Of a DNA stretch of 64,000 bases, positions 33,537 through 43,227 are shown piece by piece. How positions within the stretch are numbered: the stretch's first letter is position 1; the number at the start of each line of letters is the position of its first letter. The notes under the pieces are model-generated. The model saw nothing but the letters and a program-made list of their open reading frames with translations. It was not told the origin of the DNA and ran no database searches. The stretch spans positions 1-64,000 of the forward strand of contig CACZAK010000004.1 of the NCBI GenBank assembly GCA_902779075.1. The letters run 5' to 3'. Source of the stretch: an uncultured bacterium. GTDB taxonomy: Bacteria > Verrucomicrobiota > Kiritimatiellia > RFP12 > UBA1067. Made by a program: the position numbers and the translations under genes.

Positions 33537-35858
33537 ATGCAAGCAAAGTATGATATAATCGTCGTAGGTGGAGGCCATGCAGGTGCGGAAGCCGCCCTCA
33601 TTGCCGCACGCATGGGTGTGCAAACCCTCCTCATCACCAGCCGCCTGGACTCAATTGCGCAAATGCCATGCAATCCCTCGATTGGCGGACTCGCCAAGAG
33701 CCACCTCGTTTTTGAACTCGATGCACTAGGCGGCGAAATGGGCTTCAACGCCGATCTGACTTCATTACAGGAAAAGACACTCAATACAAGTCGCGGACCC
33801 GCTGTCCAGGCCACCCGCGCACAATGCGACAAACGCGAATACACCCTCCGAATGCAACGTGTAATCGCCACACAGCCAATGCTGGATGTTCTTGAAGATG
33901 TAGTTGTTGAAGTCAAAGTTGAGGGTTCTTCTGATGAAAAAGAAGCACTCCAGACGCGTCATGTAATAGGTGTAGAGACCGCTGAACACGGTTATATTCC
34001 TACACGCAACATCATTCTTACCACCGGCACATCCCTCGGCGGTCGTATTTTCATCGGCAAAGAATCCATGCCATCAGGTGGAGATGGTCGCCCTGCAGTT
34101 GACCAGCTCAGCAACTCCCTACGCCAACTCGGATTTGCTCTTACTCGTCTCAAAACTGGCACTCCACCTCGACTTTCTGCACGGTCTATCGACTTCTCCA
34201 AAACCACTGAACAGCCTGGAGAAACGCACCCGTATTACTTTTCTCTCCGCACGCCAAACGCTATATCGTCGCCTTTTTCGCCGCATTTATACATAGATTT
34301 CAACACCCTTTCGTCGTGTGACGATACACATGTTTCCACGTGGAAACGTAATCTTTTCGACAAGGATGAGCCAAGCCAACGTTCCATAGGATATCAGAAG
34401 GGAGATGAATACCGCGATTTTATAGGCTTAGGTAGGATTATACCTATAAAGCAACCTAGTTCACGCAATGGGTTTAGCCAAGGCCACTCTATGTTGCCAT
34501 CTACTAGTTCGACGGAATCAGCAAATACCTTGAACCAATTGCAAAGCTTATTGGATGAAGATTTTGTCCATGTAGAACAGGTAGAACATCCAGAACATAC
34601 TGATGCTTTGCATGTTCTACATGGACAATCAAAAGAGGTTTTGCAGCCGGACTCGTTTTCTGTTTCCACGTGGAAACATAATCTGTTTTCAACAGAACAC
34701 TATGCTCCGTGGCCTGTGAATGCACCATGTGTAAGTTGTTTTGCTACGCATACAACTCCGCAAACACATGAAATAATCCGAACCCATCTACAGGATAGTG
34801 CACTGTACGGAGGGGCAATTGTGGGAACTGGTGTGCGGTACTGCCCGTCGATCGAGGACAAGATTGTCCGCTTTCCAGCAGCTGAAAGCCACCATGTAAT
34901 GCTGGAACCAGAAGACCTTGCTGGGACAATCATTTATCCCAACGGTCTCTCAAACAGTTTGCCGAAAGAAGTGCAAGAGCAACTTGTCCATTCTGTACCA
35001 GGTCTCGAGCATGCCGAGTTCCTTGCCTACGCATACGCAATCGAATATGACGGAATCGACGCCCGTGAACTGTCGCACACACTTGAGTCTAAGAGAATAG
35101 GCGGGTTGTACTTTGCAGGACAAATCAACGGAACGACCGGGTATGAGGAAGCCGCCGCGCAGGGAATCATGGCGGGAATAAACGCAGCATTCTCCGTGCT
35201 AGGCAAAGATCCTCTTATTCTAAGCAGACAGGATGCCTACATTGGAGTCCTGATTGACGACCTTGTCACGAAGGGTACTGATGAGCCATACCGGATGTTT
35301 ACAAGCCGAGCCGAACGTCGGCTCATTCTCCGACAAGACAATGCACGTTTCCGTCTGATGCACGCCGCAGACCGCATCGGAGTTTTGCCATGTGACATTC
35401 GCCAAAAGACGCACCATATTCATTCCAGCATTGAGGAACTTGAGAATGGTTCCGCGAACAAGTTGAGAATTGAGGGGAAGCCTTTGACATCGCATTTGAA
35501 TCTCTGCCAGTCACTTGACATGGCCCACGAGTTTGTCAGTAGTCACATAAAGGATTTCCCGTTCAGTCAGGATGACGCCTTGTCCATCATCGAACAACTC
35601 TGGATCAGGCACCATTACGCAGGATACATCAGGCAAGAAGAGATTGCGGCCGCGCGAGCAAAAAAAGACGAAACAATCCGTATCCCCGCTTGGCTGGATT
35701 ATGACGCATGTGTTGCCGTGCGCTTTGAAAGCCGCGAGAAACTCAAGAAGTTTCGACCAGAGACTCTCGCACAGGCAGCGCGAATTCCCGGTGTCAATCC
35801 AGCGGACATTGCCGTACTTGCCATCATAATCAAACGGGGACATATAAAACGTCAATGA
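33537..35858 (+). CDS. mnmG: tRNA uridine-5-carboxymethylaminomethyl modification enzyme MnmG, with large insertion
   Basis: The protein has the FAD-binding [12 protein letters not shown] at its start, [17 protein letters not shown], the long MnmG helix region, [13 protein letters not shown] and, near the end, [14 protein letters not shown]. MnmG with MnmE modifies the wobble uridine of several tRNAs. At 773 residues it is about 150 longer than usual. The extra block lies between [10 protein letters not shown] and [16 protein letters not shown], roughly residues 235-395, inside the FAD/NADH-binding region. It is low in complexity and carries the repeated VSTWKRN and VSTWKHN encoded by two parS-like palindromes. 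No rsmG, parA or parB follows here. Confidence 0.95.
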   Translation: MQAKYDIIVVGGGHAGAEAALIAARMGVQTLLITSRLDSIAQMPCNPSIGGLAKSHLVFELDALGGEMGFNADLTSLQEKTLNTSRGPAVQATRAQCDKREYTLRMQRVIATQPMLDVLEDVVVEVKVEGSSDEKEALQTRHVIGVETAEHGYIPTRNIILTTGTSLGGRIFIGKESMPSGGDGRPAVDQLSNSLRQLGFALTRLKTGTPPRLSARSIDFSKTTEQPGETHPYYFSLRTPNAISSPFSPHLYIDFNTLSSCDDTHVSTWKRNLFDKDEPSQRSIGYQKGDEYRDFIGLGRIIPIKQPSSRNGFSQGHSMLPSTSSTESANTLNQLQSLLDEDFVHVEQVEHPEHTDALHVLHGQSKEVLQPDSFSVSTWKHNLFSTEHYAPWPVNAPCVSCFATHTTPQTHEIIRTHLQDSALYGGAIVGTGVRYCPSIEDKIVRFPAAESHHVMLEPEDLAGTIIYPNGLSNSLPKEVQEQLVHSVPGLEHAEFLAYAYAIEYDGIDARELSHTLESKRIGGLYFAGQINGTTGYEEAAAQGIMAGINAAFSVLGKDPLILSRQDAYIGVLIDDLVTKGTDEPYRMFTSRAERRLILRQDNARFRLMHAADRIGVLPCDIRQKTHHIHSSIEELENGSANKLRIEGKPLTSHLNLCQSLDMAHEFVSSHIKDFPFSQDDALSIIEQLWIRHHYAGYIRQEEIAAARAKKDETIRIPAWLDYDACVAVRFESREKLKKFRPETLAQAARIPGVNPADIAVLAIIIKRGHIKRQ
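34332..34347. promoter_or_regulatory. parS-like palindrome 1, inside mnmG
   Basis: GTTTCCACGTGGAAAC is a perfect 16-bp palindrome followed by gtaatctttt. It resembles the ParB site parS (TGTTTCACGTGAAACA) with one extra base pair in each half. It encodes VSTWK within the MnmG insertion. Confidence 0.5.
34564..34628. repeat. Inverted repeat in the mnmG insertion
   Basis: TTGTCCATGTAGAACA (34564-34579) and its exact reverse complement (34613-34628) face each other across 33 bp. Each arm resembles a decayed parS-like half region (compare TTTCCACGTGGAAAC). Confidence 0.75.
34661..34678. promoter_or_regulatory. parS-like palindrome 2, inside mnmG
   Basis: TGTTTCCACGTGGAAACA is a perfect 18-bp palindrome, followed by taatctgttt as at the first site. 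Both copies keep VSTWK in the same reading frame. Confidence 0.55.
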
Positions 35859-35884
35859 ATGTTATGCGTTATTTACTTTTGGTG

Positions 35885-35913
35885 TTGCAGTGAACGGCTA
35901 AAAGAGGTATACT
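35885..35913 (+). promoter_or_regulatory. Promoter with leaderless layout for the EIIA-CBS gene
   Basis: TTGCAG (35885-35890) and TATACT (35908-35913) are 17 bp apart. AACTGGC and the GTG start codon at 35921 follow directly. Confidence 0.65.
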
Positions 35914-35920
35914 AACTGGC

Positions 35921-36841
35921 GTGAAAACAAATGAGATACATTTGACGACGTTCTTCGAGGTTGAAGACGTGATGCCTCATTGTGGCAACATGTCACGTGA
36001 TGAGGTCGTGCGCGCATTGGCATCCAAACTTGCCAAGCGCTACAACTTGTCGGGAGGCGACGCTCTGGCCGATGCGGTGCTAGCCCGTGAACAGGAAGGG
36101 TCGACGGTGCTGATGGACGGTCTTGCCGTGCCACATGCCCGAGTGGAGGGTCTGGACAGGCCGTATGCCGCGATCGCCACGAGCGAACGCGGAATCCAGT
36201 GGTCTGAGGATAGCTCGAACAAGGTGCACATCGTGTTCCTGATTCTCATTCCGCGCGAAGACCCCGCCCTGTATCTGAAGGTACTCCATGTTCTCGGAAC
36301 GGTCCTCAGCGACCGAGAGCAGTTCAACCTCGTCGCGGCGATGTCGAACGCAGGGGAAATCTACCGTTTCTTCAAGAACGGCGAGGTGTATCTGCCCAGG
36401 TTCCTCACCGCCGCAGACATAATGAAGCGCGAGTACAAGTCGCTCCGTTATGAAGACACGCTCCAGACCTGCATCAACGCCCTCATTTCGGAACACACGT
36501 CCGAACTTCCCGTGGTCGACTCAGAAGGACGTCTCAAGGGAGTGGCGCGGGCGGACAACCTGCTGCGCGCCTGCATCCCCGAGCATGTCCTGTGGATGGA
36601 GGACATCTCCTCCATTTTCGACTTCGAGCCGTTCGTGCAGGTTCTGGACGATGAGTCCACGACTCCCATCACCACTATCCTTGACGACAAGTACCCGATT
36701 GTCTCGCCGGACAGTCCCGCAGTGCAGATCGCGTGCGAGATGATGCGCCACAAGAGCTCAAAGTGCTATGTTCGGGAAGGTGACCGCCTCGTCGGCGTAG
36801 TAAAACTCACGGAATTTCTCAACAAGATATTCAGGGAGTGA
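35921..36841 (+). CDS. PTS EIIA-type domain fused to a CBS pair
   Basis: The start is GTG 35921, 7 bp after TATACT, with no ribosome site. The 306-residue protein has an EIIA (fructose/nitrogen PTS type) domain at about 1-155 with the phospho-His motif GLAVPHARVEG. A CBS-domain pair follows at about 165-305 (TAADIMKREYKSL, ELPVVDSEGRLKGV, YVREGDRLVGVVKL). No PTS sugar permease is nearby. It precedes an ion transporter and a second EIIA protein, so it probably regulates transport in response to PTS phosphorylation and adenine nucleotides. Confidence 0.88.
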   Translation: MKTNEIHLTTFFEVEDVMPHCGNMSRDEVVRALASKLAKRYNLSGGDALADAVLAREQEGSTVLMDGLAVPHARVEGLDRPYAAIATSERGIQWSEDSSNKVHIVFLILIPREDPALYLKVLHVLGTVLSDREQFNLVAAMSNAGEIYRFFKNGEVYLPRFLTAADIMKREYKSLRYEDTLQTCINALISEHTSELPVVDSEGRLKGVARADNLLRACIPEHVLWMEDISSIFDFEPFVQVLDDESTTPITTILDDKYPIVSPDSPAVQIACEMMRHKSSKCYVREGDRLVGVVKLTEFLNKIFRE

Positions 36842-36846
36842 GTCCA

Positions 36847-38316
36847 ATGAAGTTCTTCAATCCAAAATTCCTGCTGCTCGCGTTGATCGTGTGCGGCGTG
36901 ACGTTCGGTGGACTCGAGGCCGGCCTCGCGACAAATTCCACGCAGGCCCTGACGCTTGCCGTGTTTTCGGCGGTCATCTCCACGACGCTCCTTTTCTGGG
37001 AGCGGCGCGTGGGCGTGGCGTTCATCGGCGTCGCATTACTCGTAGCATGCAAGGCTATGACGCTCAAGTCCATCGTTCTCGGCGCGGAACTCGATATCAT
37101 CCTGTTCCTCGTTGGCATGATGATCATCGTGGGCGTGCTGAAGGATCTCGGCTTTCTCACATGGATCATCCAGGCGATCATAAGCCGAAAAAGAATGACC
37201 GGCGTGTCGTTCACAGCAATACTGTGTCTGCTCTCGGCCGTACTGGCGTCTGTGGTGGACGAGGTGTCGTCCATCGTCGTCGTGCTCGCCCTCGTGTTCC
37301 AGGTGTGCGACACGCTGAAGCTTCGTCCCCACCCGTTCGTCTTGATCGCGGTGATGGCCACCAACATCGGCTCTTCTGCCACGATGCTGGGCAATCCGGT
37401 TGGCATCTACATCGGCAGCCACGCCGGATTCACGTTCTCGCAGTTCCTGGTCGGTGCAACACCAGTGGCGTTCGTTGCGCTCGTCTGCACGTTCGCCATC
37501 ACAGTGTTCTGGTTCCGGAATGCCATTCAGGAAATGTCGAAGGCAATGGAAAACCACCGGAAACTGGGACTTGGACCGACTGCTAAGATCCCCTACAAGG
37601 CGGGGCTCTTCGTCTTGCTGACAACGGTGGTTGTCATCGCCTTCCACCACCAGATAGAAGGGGTGCTCGGATTGATGGGTGCCGACAACAAAAACGCCTT
37701 CCTCATCATGACGCCGCTCGTGATCGCCGGCATCCTCATGATCCTCCGTCCGGCGCGTGCGCGACACTATGTGGAACATGAAGTCGAATGGTGGACTCTC
37801 TTGTTCTTCATGCTTCTTTTTGCCATATCTGCCTCGCTCAGTAACAACGGAATCACCAAAAACCTGGCCAGCACGCTCACCCAGCACGTGAAGGGCGGAC
37901 CGAACGGCATGATTCCGCTCGTGATCCTCATCTCGTCGCTCGGATCGGCGTTTGTCGACAACATCGTCTTCGTCGCGTCGTTCACGCCCGTGGTACAGGA
38001 CATGCTGAAGATTTCATCCGACTATTCCGTTCTCTGGTGGGCCCTTCTCTTCGGTGCCTGCTACGGCGGCAACATCACCGTGGTCGGCTCCACCGCCAAC
38101 ATCGTGGCGTCAGGTCTTCTGGAAAAACACGGCTATCACCCGATCAAGTTCAGCGACTGGATCAAGATCGGCGCCTTCGTCGGGGTGGTCAGCGGCGTCG
38201 TTGCCTGGGTCATGCTGCTCTTCATGCCCGTGCCCCACCCGGCCGCCGATGAAACGAACGTGCCGTCCCCGCCCGCGCAAACTGCGCCGGCGCAGCCTCC
38301 GTCAGTTCAAACCTGA
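36847..38316 (+). CDS. NhaD/ArsB-type ion transporter (IT superfamily)
   Basis: I take ATG 36847, since AGGGAG lies just upstream; it starts 5 bp after the previous stop codon. The roughly 489-residue protein has about twelve hydrophobic helices, with VDEVSSIVVVLAL in the first half and SLGSAFVDNIVFVASFTPV in the second. These are the paired re-entrant hairpins typical of the SLC13/NhaD/ArsB family. GGNITVVGSTANIVASG is the second signature. A Na+/H+ antiport or anion function is likely. The C-terminal tail is rich in Pro and Ala. Confidence 0.88.
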   Translation: MKFFNPKFLLLALIVCGVTFGGLEAGLATNSTQALTLAVFSAVISTTLLFWERRVGVAFIGVALLVACKAMTLKSIVLGAELDIILFLVGMMIIVGVLKDLGFLTWIIQAIISRKRMTGVSFTAILCLLSAVLASVVDEVSSIVVVLALVFQVCDTLKLRPHPFVLIAVMATNIGSSATMLGNPVGIYIGSHAGFTFSQFLVGATPVAFVALVCTFAITVFWFRNAIQEMSKAMENHRKLGLGPTAKIPYKAGLFVLLTTVVVIAFHHQIEGVLGLMGADNKNAFLIMTPLVIAGILMILRPARARHYVEHEVEWWTLLFFMLLFAISASLSNNGITKNLASTLTQHVKGGPNGMIPLVILISSLGSAFVDNIVFVASFTPVVQDMLKISSDYSVLWWALLFGACYGGNITVVGSTANIVASGLLEKHGYHPIKFSDWIKIGAFVGVVSGVVAWVMLLFMPVPHPAADETNVPSPPAQTAPAQPPSVQT

Positions 38317-38330
38317 AACCCAAGGATACG

Positions 38331-38939
38331 ATGGTACAAGTCCTTCCAATACTCGCCGTCGCATGCATCTCGTTTTTGGCAGGTGCGTTGACGCTCTACA
38401 TTCTGCAGTCAAGGAAGAACTCTTCGAAGGAATCTGCCGAGAAGGGAACCACTCCCGAACACGAGATCCTCAAAAAGTACATCGACAAGTTCGCAATGGT
38501 CCCTACCTTCCGCGCATATTCTAAGAAAGAAGCAATCGAACAACTAATTGATATCGCCGGGCAGCGCTTTCCTGACATCGTGACCAAAATTGATGAAGCC
38601 AAGCAGGCCGTATACAAACGTGAAGAGTCAATGGCCACAGGCCTCGACTACGGCATCGCCGTGCCTCATGGGCGAACGGCGGCCGTCAAGCAGATATGCG
38701 GCGTCATTGCACTTGTCGACAACTCGAAAAACGACAATGGCATCATACCAGACTACGAGACAATCGACCATTCAAAGATCCAGATCATCTGCCTCATGCT
38801 CATACCGGAATCCATGAACGCTTCCTACCTTCAGATGCTCAGCACCTTTATCCGCATCTTCCAGAACGCCGACAATCGCGAGCAGCTGCTTTCATGCAAA
38901 ACACCAAAAGACATGAAGCGATTCTTCAATTCACTTTAG
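38331..38939 (+). CDS. Membrane-anchored PTS EIIA-type protein
   Basis: The 202-residue protein has an N-terminal membrane helix (ILAVACISFLAGALTLYIL), a charged linker, and an EIIA domain with the phospho-His motif DYGIAVPHGRTAA (about residue 109) and ICLMLIPESM. It is the third gene of the EIIA-CBS / antiporter / EIIA cluster. The anchor would hold it next to the transporter. There is no EI, HPr or EIIB in view. Confidence 0.85.
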   Translation: MVQVLPILAVACISFLAGALTLYILQSRKNSSKESAEKGTTPEHEILKKYIDKFAMVPTFRAYSKKEAIEQLIDIAGQRFPDIVTKIDEAKQAVYKREESMATGLDYGIAVPHGRTAAVKQICGVIALVDNSKNDNGIIPDYETIDHSKIQIICLMLIPESMNASYLQMLSTFIRIFQNADNREQLLSCKTPKDMKRFFNSL

Positions 38940-38959
38940 ATATTGTGTCTTCTCGTAAC

Positions 38960-38982
38960 TTATCAACAATACCTGTAGATAA
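38960..38982. promoter_or_regulatory. Two DnaA-box-like sites upstream of dnaA
   Basis: TTATCAACA (38960-38968) and TGTAGATAA (38974-38982, reverse complement TTATCTACA) face each other in the dnaA leader. They would suit autoregulation by DnaA. Confidence 0.55.
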
Positions 38983-39067
38983 CTTGTAGACATATTATCA
39001 TTTTTTGTGCGTGGCTTTTACCCCAAAATATGATTGAATAGTGGTGAACTTTTAAGGAAGAAAAGGC

Positions 39068-40498
39068 ATGTCTGAAGTAGATTCGTCAATAGCTCCTGGA
39101 GGATTGTGGGAGCAGATTGTTGAACTGGTGAAGAAACAGTTTACAACGGAGAGCGACCGTAGCAAAATGGAGCGCTACTTTCCGCTGTTCATATCGCATG
39201 AGCTAAAAGGGGATACGCTTAGCATTGGCGTGGCTGAAGCCTTGCAGGTAGAGTGGTTCACTACTCTTTTCAAGGTACCCATTGAAAGCGCTCTTCATGC
39301 TTTAGGCCATCCATCGGCGAAAGTAGTTTTTGACATCGCTGAAAATGCCGGCACTTCCGTTGTTCAAAAACCGCAACCTTCGCCAGCTCATTTACTGAAG
39401 CCATCTTCCTCTTCAACGCCATCTTTAATGGGGATGCCATCCACGCTTCCTCTTACGGAAAACTACACGTTCCAGAACTTCGTCGTAGGTCCGTCCAACT
39501 CGTTTGCCCATGCTACGGCAATGGCCGTGGCGAATGGTCCGGGACGCACGTCGAACAATCCTCTTTTCATCTATGGAGGCACGGGTCTGGGCAAGACGCA
39601 CTTGATGCAGTCGATCGGACACTACGTTCTCAAAAACAATCCCGCTGCTTCAGTCTGCTACATCACGTCTGAAACCTTCTTGAACGAATATATCAACGCA
39701 CTAACCAACAACGCGATGCCGGCGTTCCGCGAGCGTTACCGCAAGGTTGACGTCTTGCTTCTCGACGACGTTCAGTTCATTGCCGACAAACGACAGTTCC
39801 AGGAAGAATTCTTCAATACGTTCAGCTCTCTCATGACCTACCAGAAACAGGTAGTCATGACGAGCGATGTTGCGCCAAAGGACTTGAAGGGATGCGAAGA
39901 GCGCCTGACTGGCCGGTTCAAGCAGGGTATGGTTGTTGAAATCGAAGCACCATCATACGAAACCCGACTTGCAATTCTCAAATTCAAGGTAAAGATGCAA
40001 AGTGCGGGACGCGTAATCCCAGAGGAAATCCTGAAGTACATCGCAGAAAACATCCGCTCGCACGTCCGCGCGCTTGAAGGCGCAATCAGCCGCGTCATCA
40101 CGTTCATTGACTTGAATCCCAACATCCCCATGACGCTTGAAATCGTGCAGCATCTTCTCAAGGATTCAATCGAGCAGGAAAAGACGATCAAGGATTTGAC
40201 TGTCGAGGACATCATGAAAGTCGTCACTGAATTCTACGGCGTGACGCTTTCAGACATTCTCTCCCCACAGCGAACGCAAACGCTCGTGACGCCGCGTCAG
40301 GTCGCAATGTTCCTTTCCGTAAAGCTCACCACGCGTTCGCTCGTGGAAATCGGCAGGTCATTTGGTAAGACGCACGCGACGGTCTACCACGGCGCGCAAA
40401 CCATCCAAAAGAGAATTGACGTCGAGAGCGATCTGCGCAAGGTGATCGAAAACCTCACGTCTCAACTCGGACGAAATCCGTCAGAACTATCGAAATGA
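39068..40498 (+). CDS. dnaA: Chromosomal replication initiator protein DnaA
   Basis: The 476-residue protein has an N-terminal interaction domain, a variable linker rich in Ser and Pro (about 97-125), the AAA+ domain with Walker A GGTGLGKTHLMQ and Walker B LLLDDVQFIADK, and a DNA-binding domain IV ending with RSFGKTHATVYHGAQTI. It binds DnaA boxes at the origin and loads the replicative helicase. AAGGA with a suitable gap precedes ATG 39068. dnaN follows at 40782 in the classic dnaA-dnaN order. Confidence 0.98.
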   Translation: MSEVDSSIAPGGLWEQIVELVKKQFTTESDRSKMERYFPLFISHELKGDTLSIGVAEALQVEWFTTLFKVPIESALHALGHPSAKVVFDIAENAGTSVVQKPQPSPAHLLKPSSSSTPSLMGMPSTLPLTENYTFQNFVVGPSNSFAHATAMAVANGPGRTSNNPLFIYGGTGLGKTHLMQSIGHYVLKNNPAASVCYITSETFLNEYINALTNNAMPAFRERYRKVDVLLLDDVQFIADKRQFQEEFFNTFSSLMTYQKQVVMTSDVAPKDLKGCEERLTGRFKQGMVVEIEAPSYETRLAILKFKVKMQSAGRVIPEEILKYIAENIRSHVRALEGAISRVITFIDLNPNIPMTLEIVQHLLKDSIEQEKTIKDLTVEDIMKVVTEFYGVTLSDILSPQRTQTLVTPRQVAMFLSVKLTTRSLVEIGRSFGKTHATVYHGAQTIQKRIDVESDLRKVIENLTSQLGRNPSELSK

Positions 40499-40553
40499 CA
40501 ACCTGCCGACAAGCCGTGCATAAGCTGTTTACAACGACGTTTGTTATGAACAC

Positions 40554-40677
40554 CTATCAACAGAAAAAAGAGTTGTTCTCCGCTGACAACAAGTTAGCGA
40601 AAACGCTATCAACACCCCAAGAAGGCTTCTGCCCCTACGGAATACGCTGTCTCGCTTACTTGTGAACAGTATCAACA
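40554..40677. promoter_or_regulatory. DnaA-box-like sites between dnaA and dnaN
   Basis: CTATCAACA at 40554-40562 and 40606-40614, and GTATCAACA at 40669-40677, are in the same orientation and differ from TTATCAACA in one position. TACAAT at 40726-40731 with TTTACT 18 bp upstream is a likely dnaN promoter. Confidence 0.5.
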
Positions 40678-40781
40678 CGCCTAATATTTTTTACTTCATA
40701 CTTTACTTCAATACCAAAAATAGTGTACAATTTTAGCCGTCCACCCAAAACAGAAAGTGGTCTAACCAAAAGGAGTTGTCC

Positions 40782-41876
40782 ATGAAGTTCAAAATCGTAA
40801 GGTCCAAGTTCCTCGAAGGACTGAAAAAAGTGCAGAACATCGTAGCCTCAAAAGGCACGATGCAGATTCTCCAGAACGTACTCATAGAGGCAAAGGACAA
40901 GCAATTGCTTCTTACTACGACGGACCTGGACATCTCGATACGCAGCGTGATCGGGTGCGATGTTGAGGAGGATGGTTCTACTACTCTTCCCGTGAAGCTT
41001 CTTTTCAGCGTAGTCTCCAAGGCGGCGGAAGGTCCTGTCGAAGTCACCGTGGATGCGCAGGACCGCGCCGTGATCAACGCTGGCACCGCCACGTTCAAAC
41101 TCGCCGGCATGTCTGTTGTTGACTACCCAGCCTTGCCGACTGACCAGAATTCCTTTGAGTACGTTATTCCGCAGATCACGATGAAGGAGATGCTGCGCAA
41201 GACCGCTTACGCCGTATCGCAGGATGATACGCGCAAGACGTTGAAGGGCGTGCTGTCGTCGTTCAAGGACGGCAAGCTGACGATGGTCGCTACGGATGGT
41301 CGCCGCCTTGCTCTCGTTGAACACGAGATTGAGCTGCCCGCAGAGGCTGAGCGCGACGTCATTCTTCCCGGAAAGGTTGTCAACGAACTCCAGCGTTCGT
41401 TGACTAGCGACGGCGACGTGCGCATCACCATTGAAAAGACGCAGATTTCATTCAACCTCGGCGACACGCGCATCTACTCGAAGCTGCTTGACGAAGTCTA
41501 TCCTAACTTCCGTCAGGTCATTCCCACCGAATGTGCCGAACATATAGTCGTCGACCGCCAGTTATTGCTGGACGCCCTCGACCGCGCAAGCGTGATGATG
41601 TTCGAGGATACGAACTCCACGAAACTCATTTTCGACTCCAACCAGCTCATAGTCACGGCCACGGCTACGGAAGTCGCCGAATCTACTGATGTAGTGCCGA
41701 TCAAGTATGATGGCAGCCGCATTGAAATCGTGTTCAACCCCACTTACGTGATGGATCCGCTCAAGGCCATTGACGAGGATGAGGTGACGATTGAGTTGAA
41801 TGATGGAACGAAGCCTGCGATGATCAAGTGCTCGATTCCGTTCCTGTACGTCATGATGCCGCTGCGCGTCAGTTGA
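40782..41876 (+). CDS. dnaN: DNA polymerase III beta sliding clamp
   Basis: The roughly 364-residue protein shows the three-domain clamp with RTAYAVSQDDTRKTLKGVL, LTMVATDGRRLAL and the conserved end MPLRVS. It forms a ring around DNA and tethers polymerases. I chose ATG 40782, where AAAGGAG lies 6 bp upstream; the TTG 6 bp earlier is an unlikely alternative. It is next to dnaA, as usual, with recF and gyrB absent downstream. Confidence 0.97.
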   Translation: MKFKIVRSKFLEGLKKVQNIVASKGTMQILQNVLIEAKDKQLLLTTTDLDISIRSVIGCDVEEDGSTTLPVKLLFSVVSKAAEGPVEVTVDAQDRAVINAGTATFKLAGMSVVDYPALPTDQNSFEYVIPQITMKEMLRKTAYAVSQDDTRKTLKGVLSSFKDGKLTMVATDGRRLALVEHEIELPAEAERDVILPGKVVNELQRSLTSDGDVRITIEKTQISFNLGDTRIYSKLLDEVYPNFRQVIPTECAEHIVVDRQLLLDALDRASVMMFEDTNSTKLIFDSNQLIVTATATEVAESTDVVPIKYDGSRIEIVFNPTYVMDPLKAIDEDEVTIELNDGTKPAMIKCSIPFLYVMMPLRVS

Positions 41877-41907
41877 TTGACGCCTTACCATCAGAAGAAG
41901 GTTTGCA

Positions 41908-43227
41908 ATGAGACTGTGGACGGATAGCTCCTATCCGATCGTTCTGTCTTGCGCTAACTGCCTTGCCCCCTGGGTGAAGCGCGAGGTATGCGAACTTGGA
42001 TACAAGATAATAGACGAAGCGGACAACATCGTAGTCGTGAAGGGGGCGATGCGCGACGTACTGCGGCTTAACCTGCGCCTGCGCACCGCCCACAGGGTGC
42101 TTGTGCCTTTGTTGCGCGCACGCTGTAGGCACATACGCGAATTGTATAGTCTAGTAGCGTCGATCGATTGGGAGAACTTGATTGAAACGGAATCCTATTT
42201 TTCCGTATTCTCAGTCGTCAACAACAACACTATACGTGATACGCGCCTTCCGTCGCTGGTGACGAAAGACGCAATCGTTGACCGCATTCGCGACAGATGC
42301 GGAAGCCGTCCCGATTCAGGTTCCGACTATGACCGTGGCGCAGCCGTGTTCCTGCATTGGGAACGCGACAGGATGATCATATACCTTGATACAAGCGGAG
42401 CACCTCTTTGCAAGCGCGGGTACCGTAAGATACCGGGATCCGCGCCAATGCAGGAGACTCTTGCCGCAGCCTGCATCGACGCTCTCCACTGGGATCGGAA
42501 AACACCGTTCATTTCCCCTATGTGCGGAAGCGGTACACCGGCCATTGAAGCCGCGCTCGCTGCTATGAACCGCGCACCTGGATCACTGCGCGCACATTTC
42601 GGTTTTATGTCCATTAAAGGATATAAGCTCATGATCGAAGGGGAGAAGGCACCGCGCATTGCGCCTCGTCAACGTTTCGGAGCCACGCCAGAGCAGATTT
42701 GGAAGGAAATGCTGCTGGAAGCGCAGGAACAGGAGAAGACGGAAGGTCTTCCACCGATAATTGCCACGGACATCTCTCCCGAGGCGATTGAAAACGCCAA
42801 GACCAATGCCTATATCGCTGGTGTTTCAAAGTTCATCCAGTTCAAGGCGTGCGACTTCGGCGATACCCCGATTCCTCCTTCACAAACTTCAGAACCCTTT
42901 GTGTCATTCTCCATAACGGGAAAAGAGGGATACAAGGCCCGTGGCTGCGTGTTCTTCAATCCCGAATATGGAATACGCCTTGGTGATCCGGCCGAACTCG
43001 CCCCCATCTATGAACGTATCGGAACATTCATGAACGAGAAGTGCCCCGGTTATACTGGCGGCGTGTTGACGGGTAGCCCTGAACTCTCAAAAATGATCAA
43101 TTTGTTCTATGTAACGCGAATTCCGTTCTACAATGGACCAATTGACTGCCGTCTATTCGTATTTCCGGGTTGTGAAATCAAGGGCGCTGAGTTATCAACT
43201 GAATTATCACCTAGTGTTGATAAGTAA
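41908..43227 (+). CDS. THUMP-domain RNA methyltransferase (RlmL/TrmN type)
   Basis: AAGAAGG precedes ATG 41908. The 439-residue protein has a THUMP-like RNA-binding front (to about residue 160) and a Rossmann methyltransferase with PMCGSGTPAIEAAL (SAM site), ATDISPEAIENAKTNA and VFFNPEYGIRLGD, where NPEYG replaces the usual NPPYG of N2-guanine methyltransferases. It probably methylates a guanine in 23S rRNA or tRNA. It follows dnaN by 31 bp, so it may share that transcript. Confidence 0.85.
   Translation: MRLWTDSSYPIVLSCANCLAPWVKREVCELGYKIIDEADNIVVVKGAMRDVLRLNLRLRTAHRVLVPLLRARCRHIRELYSLVASIDWENLIETESYFSVFSVVNNNTIRDTRLPSLVTKDAIVDRIRDRCGSRPDSGSDYDRGAAVFLHWERDRMIIYLDTSGAPLCKRGYRKIPGSAPMQETLAAACIDALHWDRKTPFISPMCGSGTPAIEAALAAMNRAPGSLRAHFGFMSIKGYKLMIEGEKAPRIAPRQRFGATPEQIWKEMLLEAQEQEKTEGLPPIIATDISPEAIENAKTNAYIAGVSKFIQFKACDFGDTPIPPSQTSEPFVSFSITGKEGYKARGCVFFNPEYGIRLGDPAELAPIYERIGTFMNEKCPGYTGGVLTGSPELSKMINLFYVTRIPFYNGPIDCRLFVFPGCEIKGAELSTELSPSVDK

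Noticed and set aside
40499..40781. Main replication origin between dnaA and dnaN
   Set aside because: DnaA-like boxes here all have a mismatch, and genes on both sides run in the same direction, so the strand switch at 31.5-33.5 kb fits better. It cannot be excluded without skew data.
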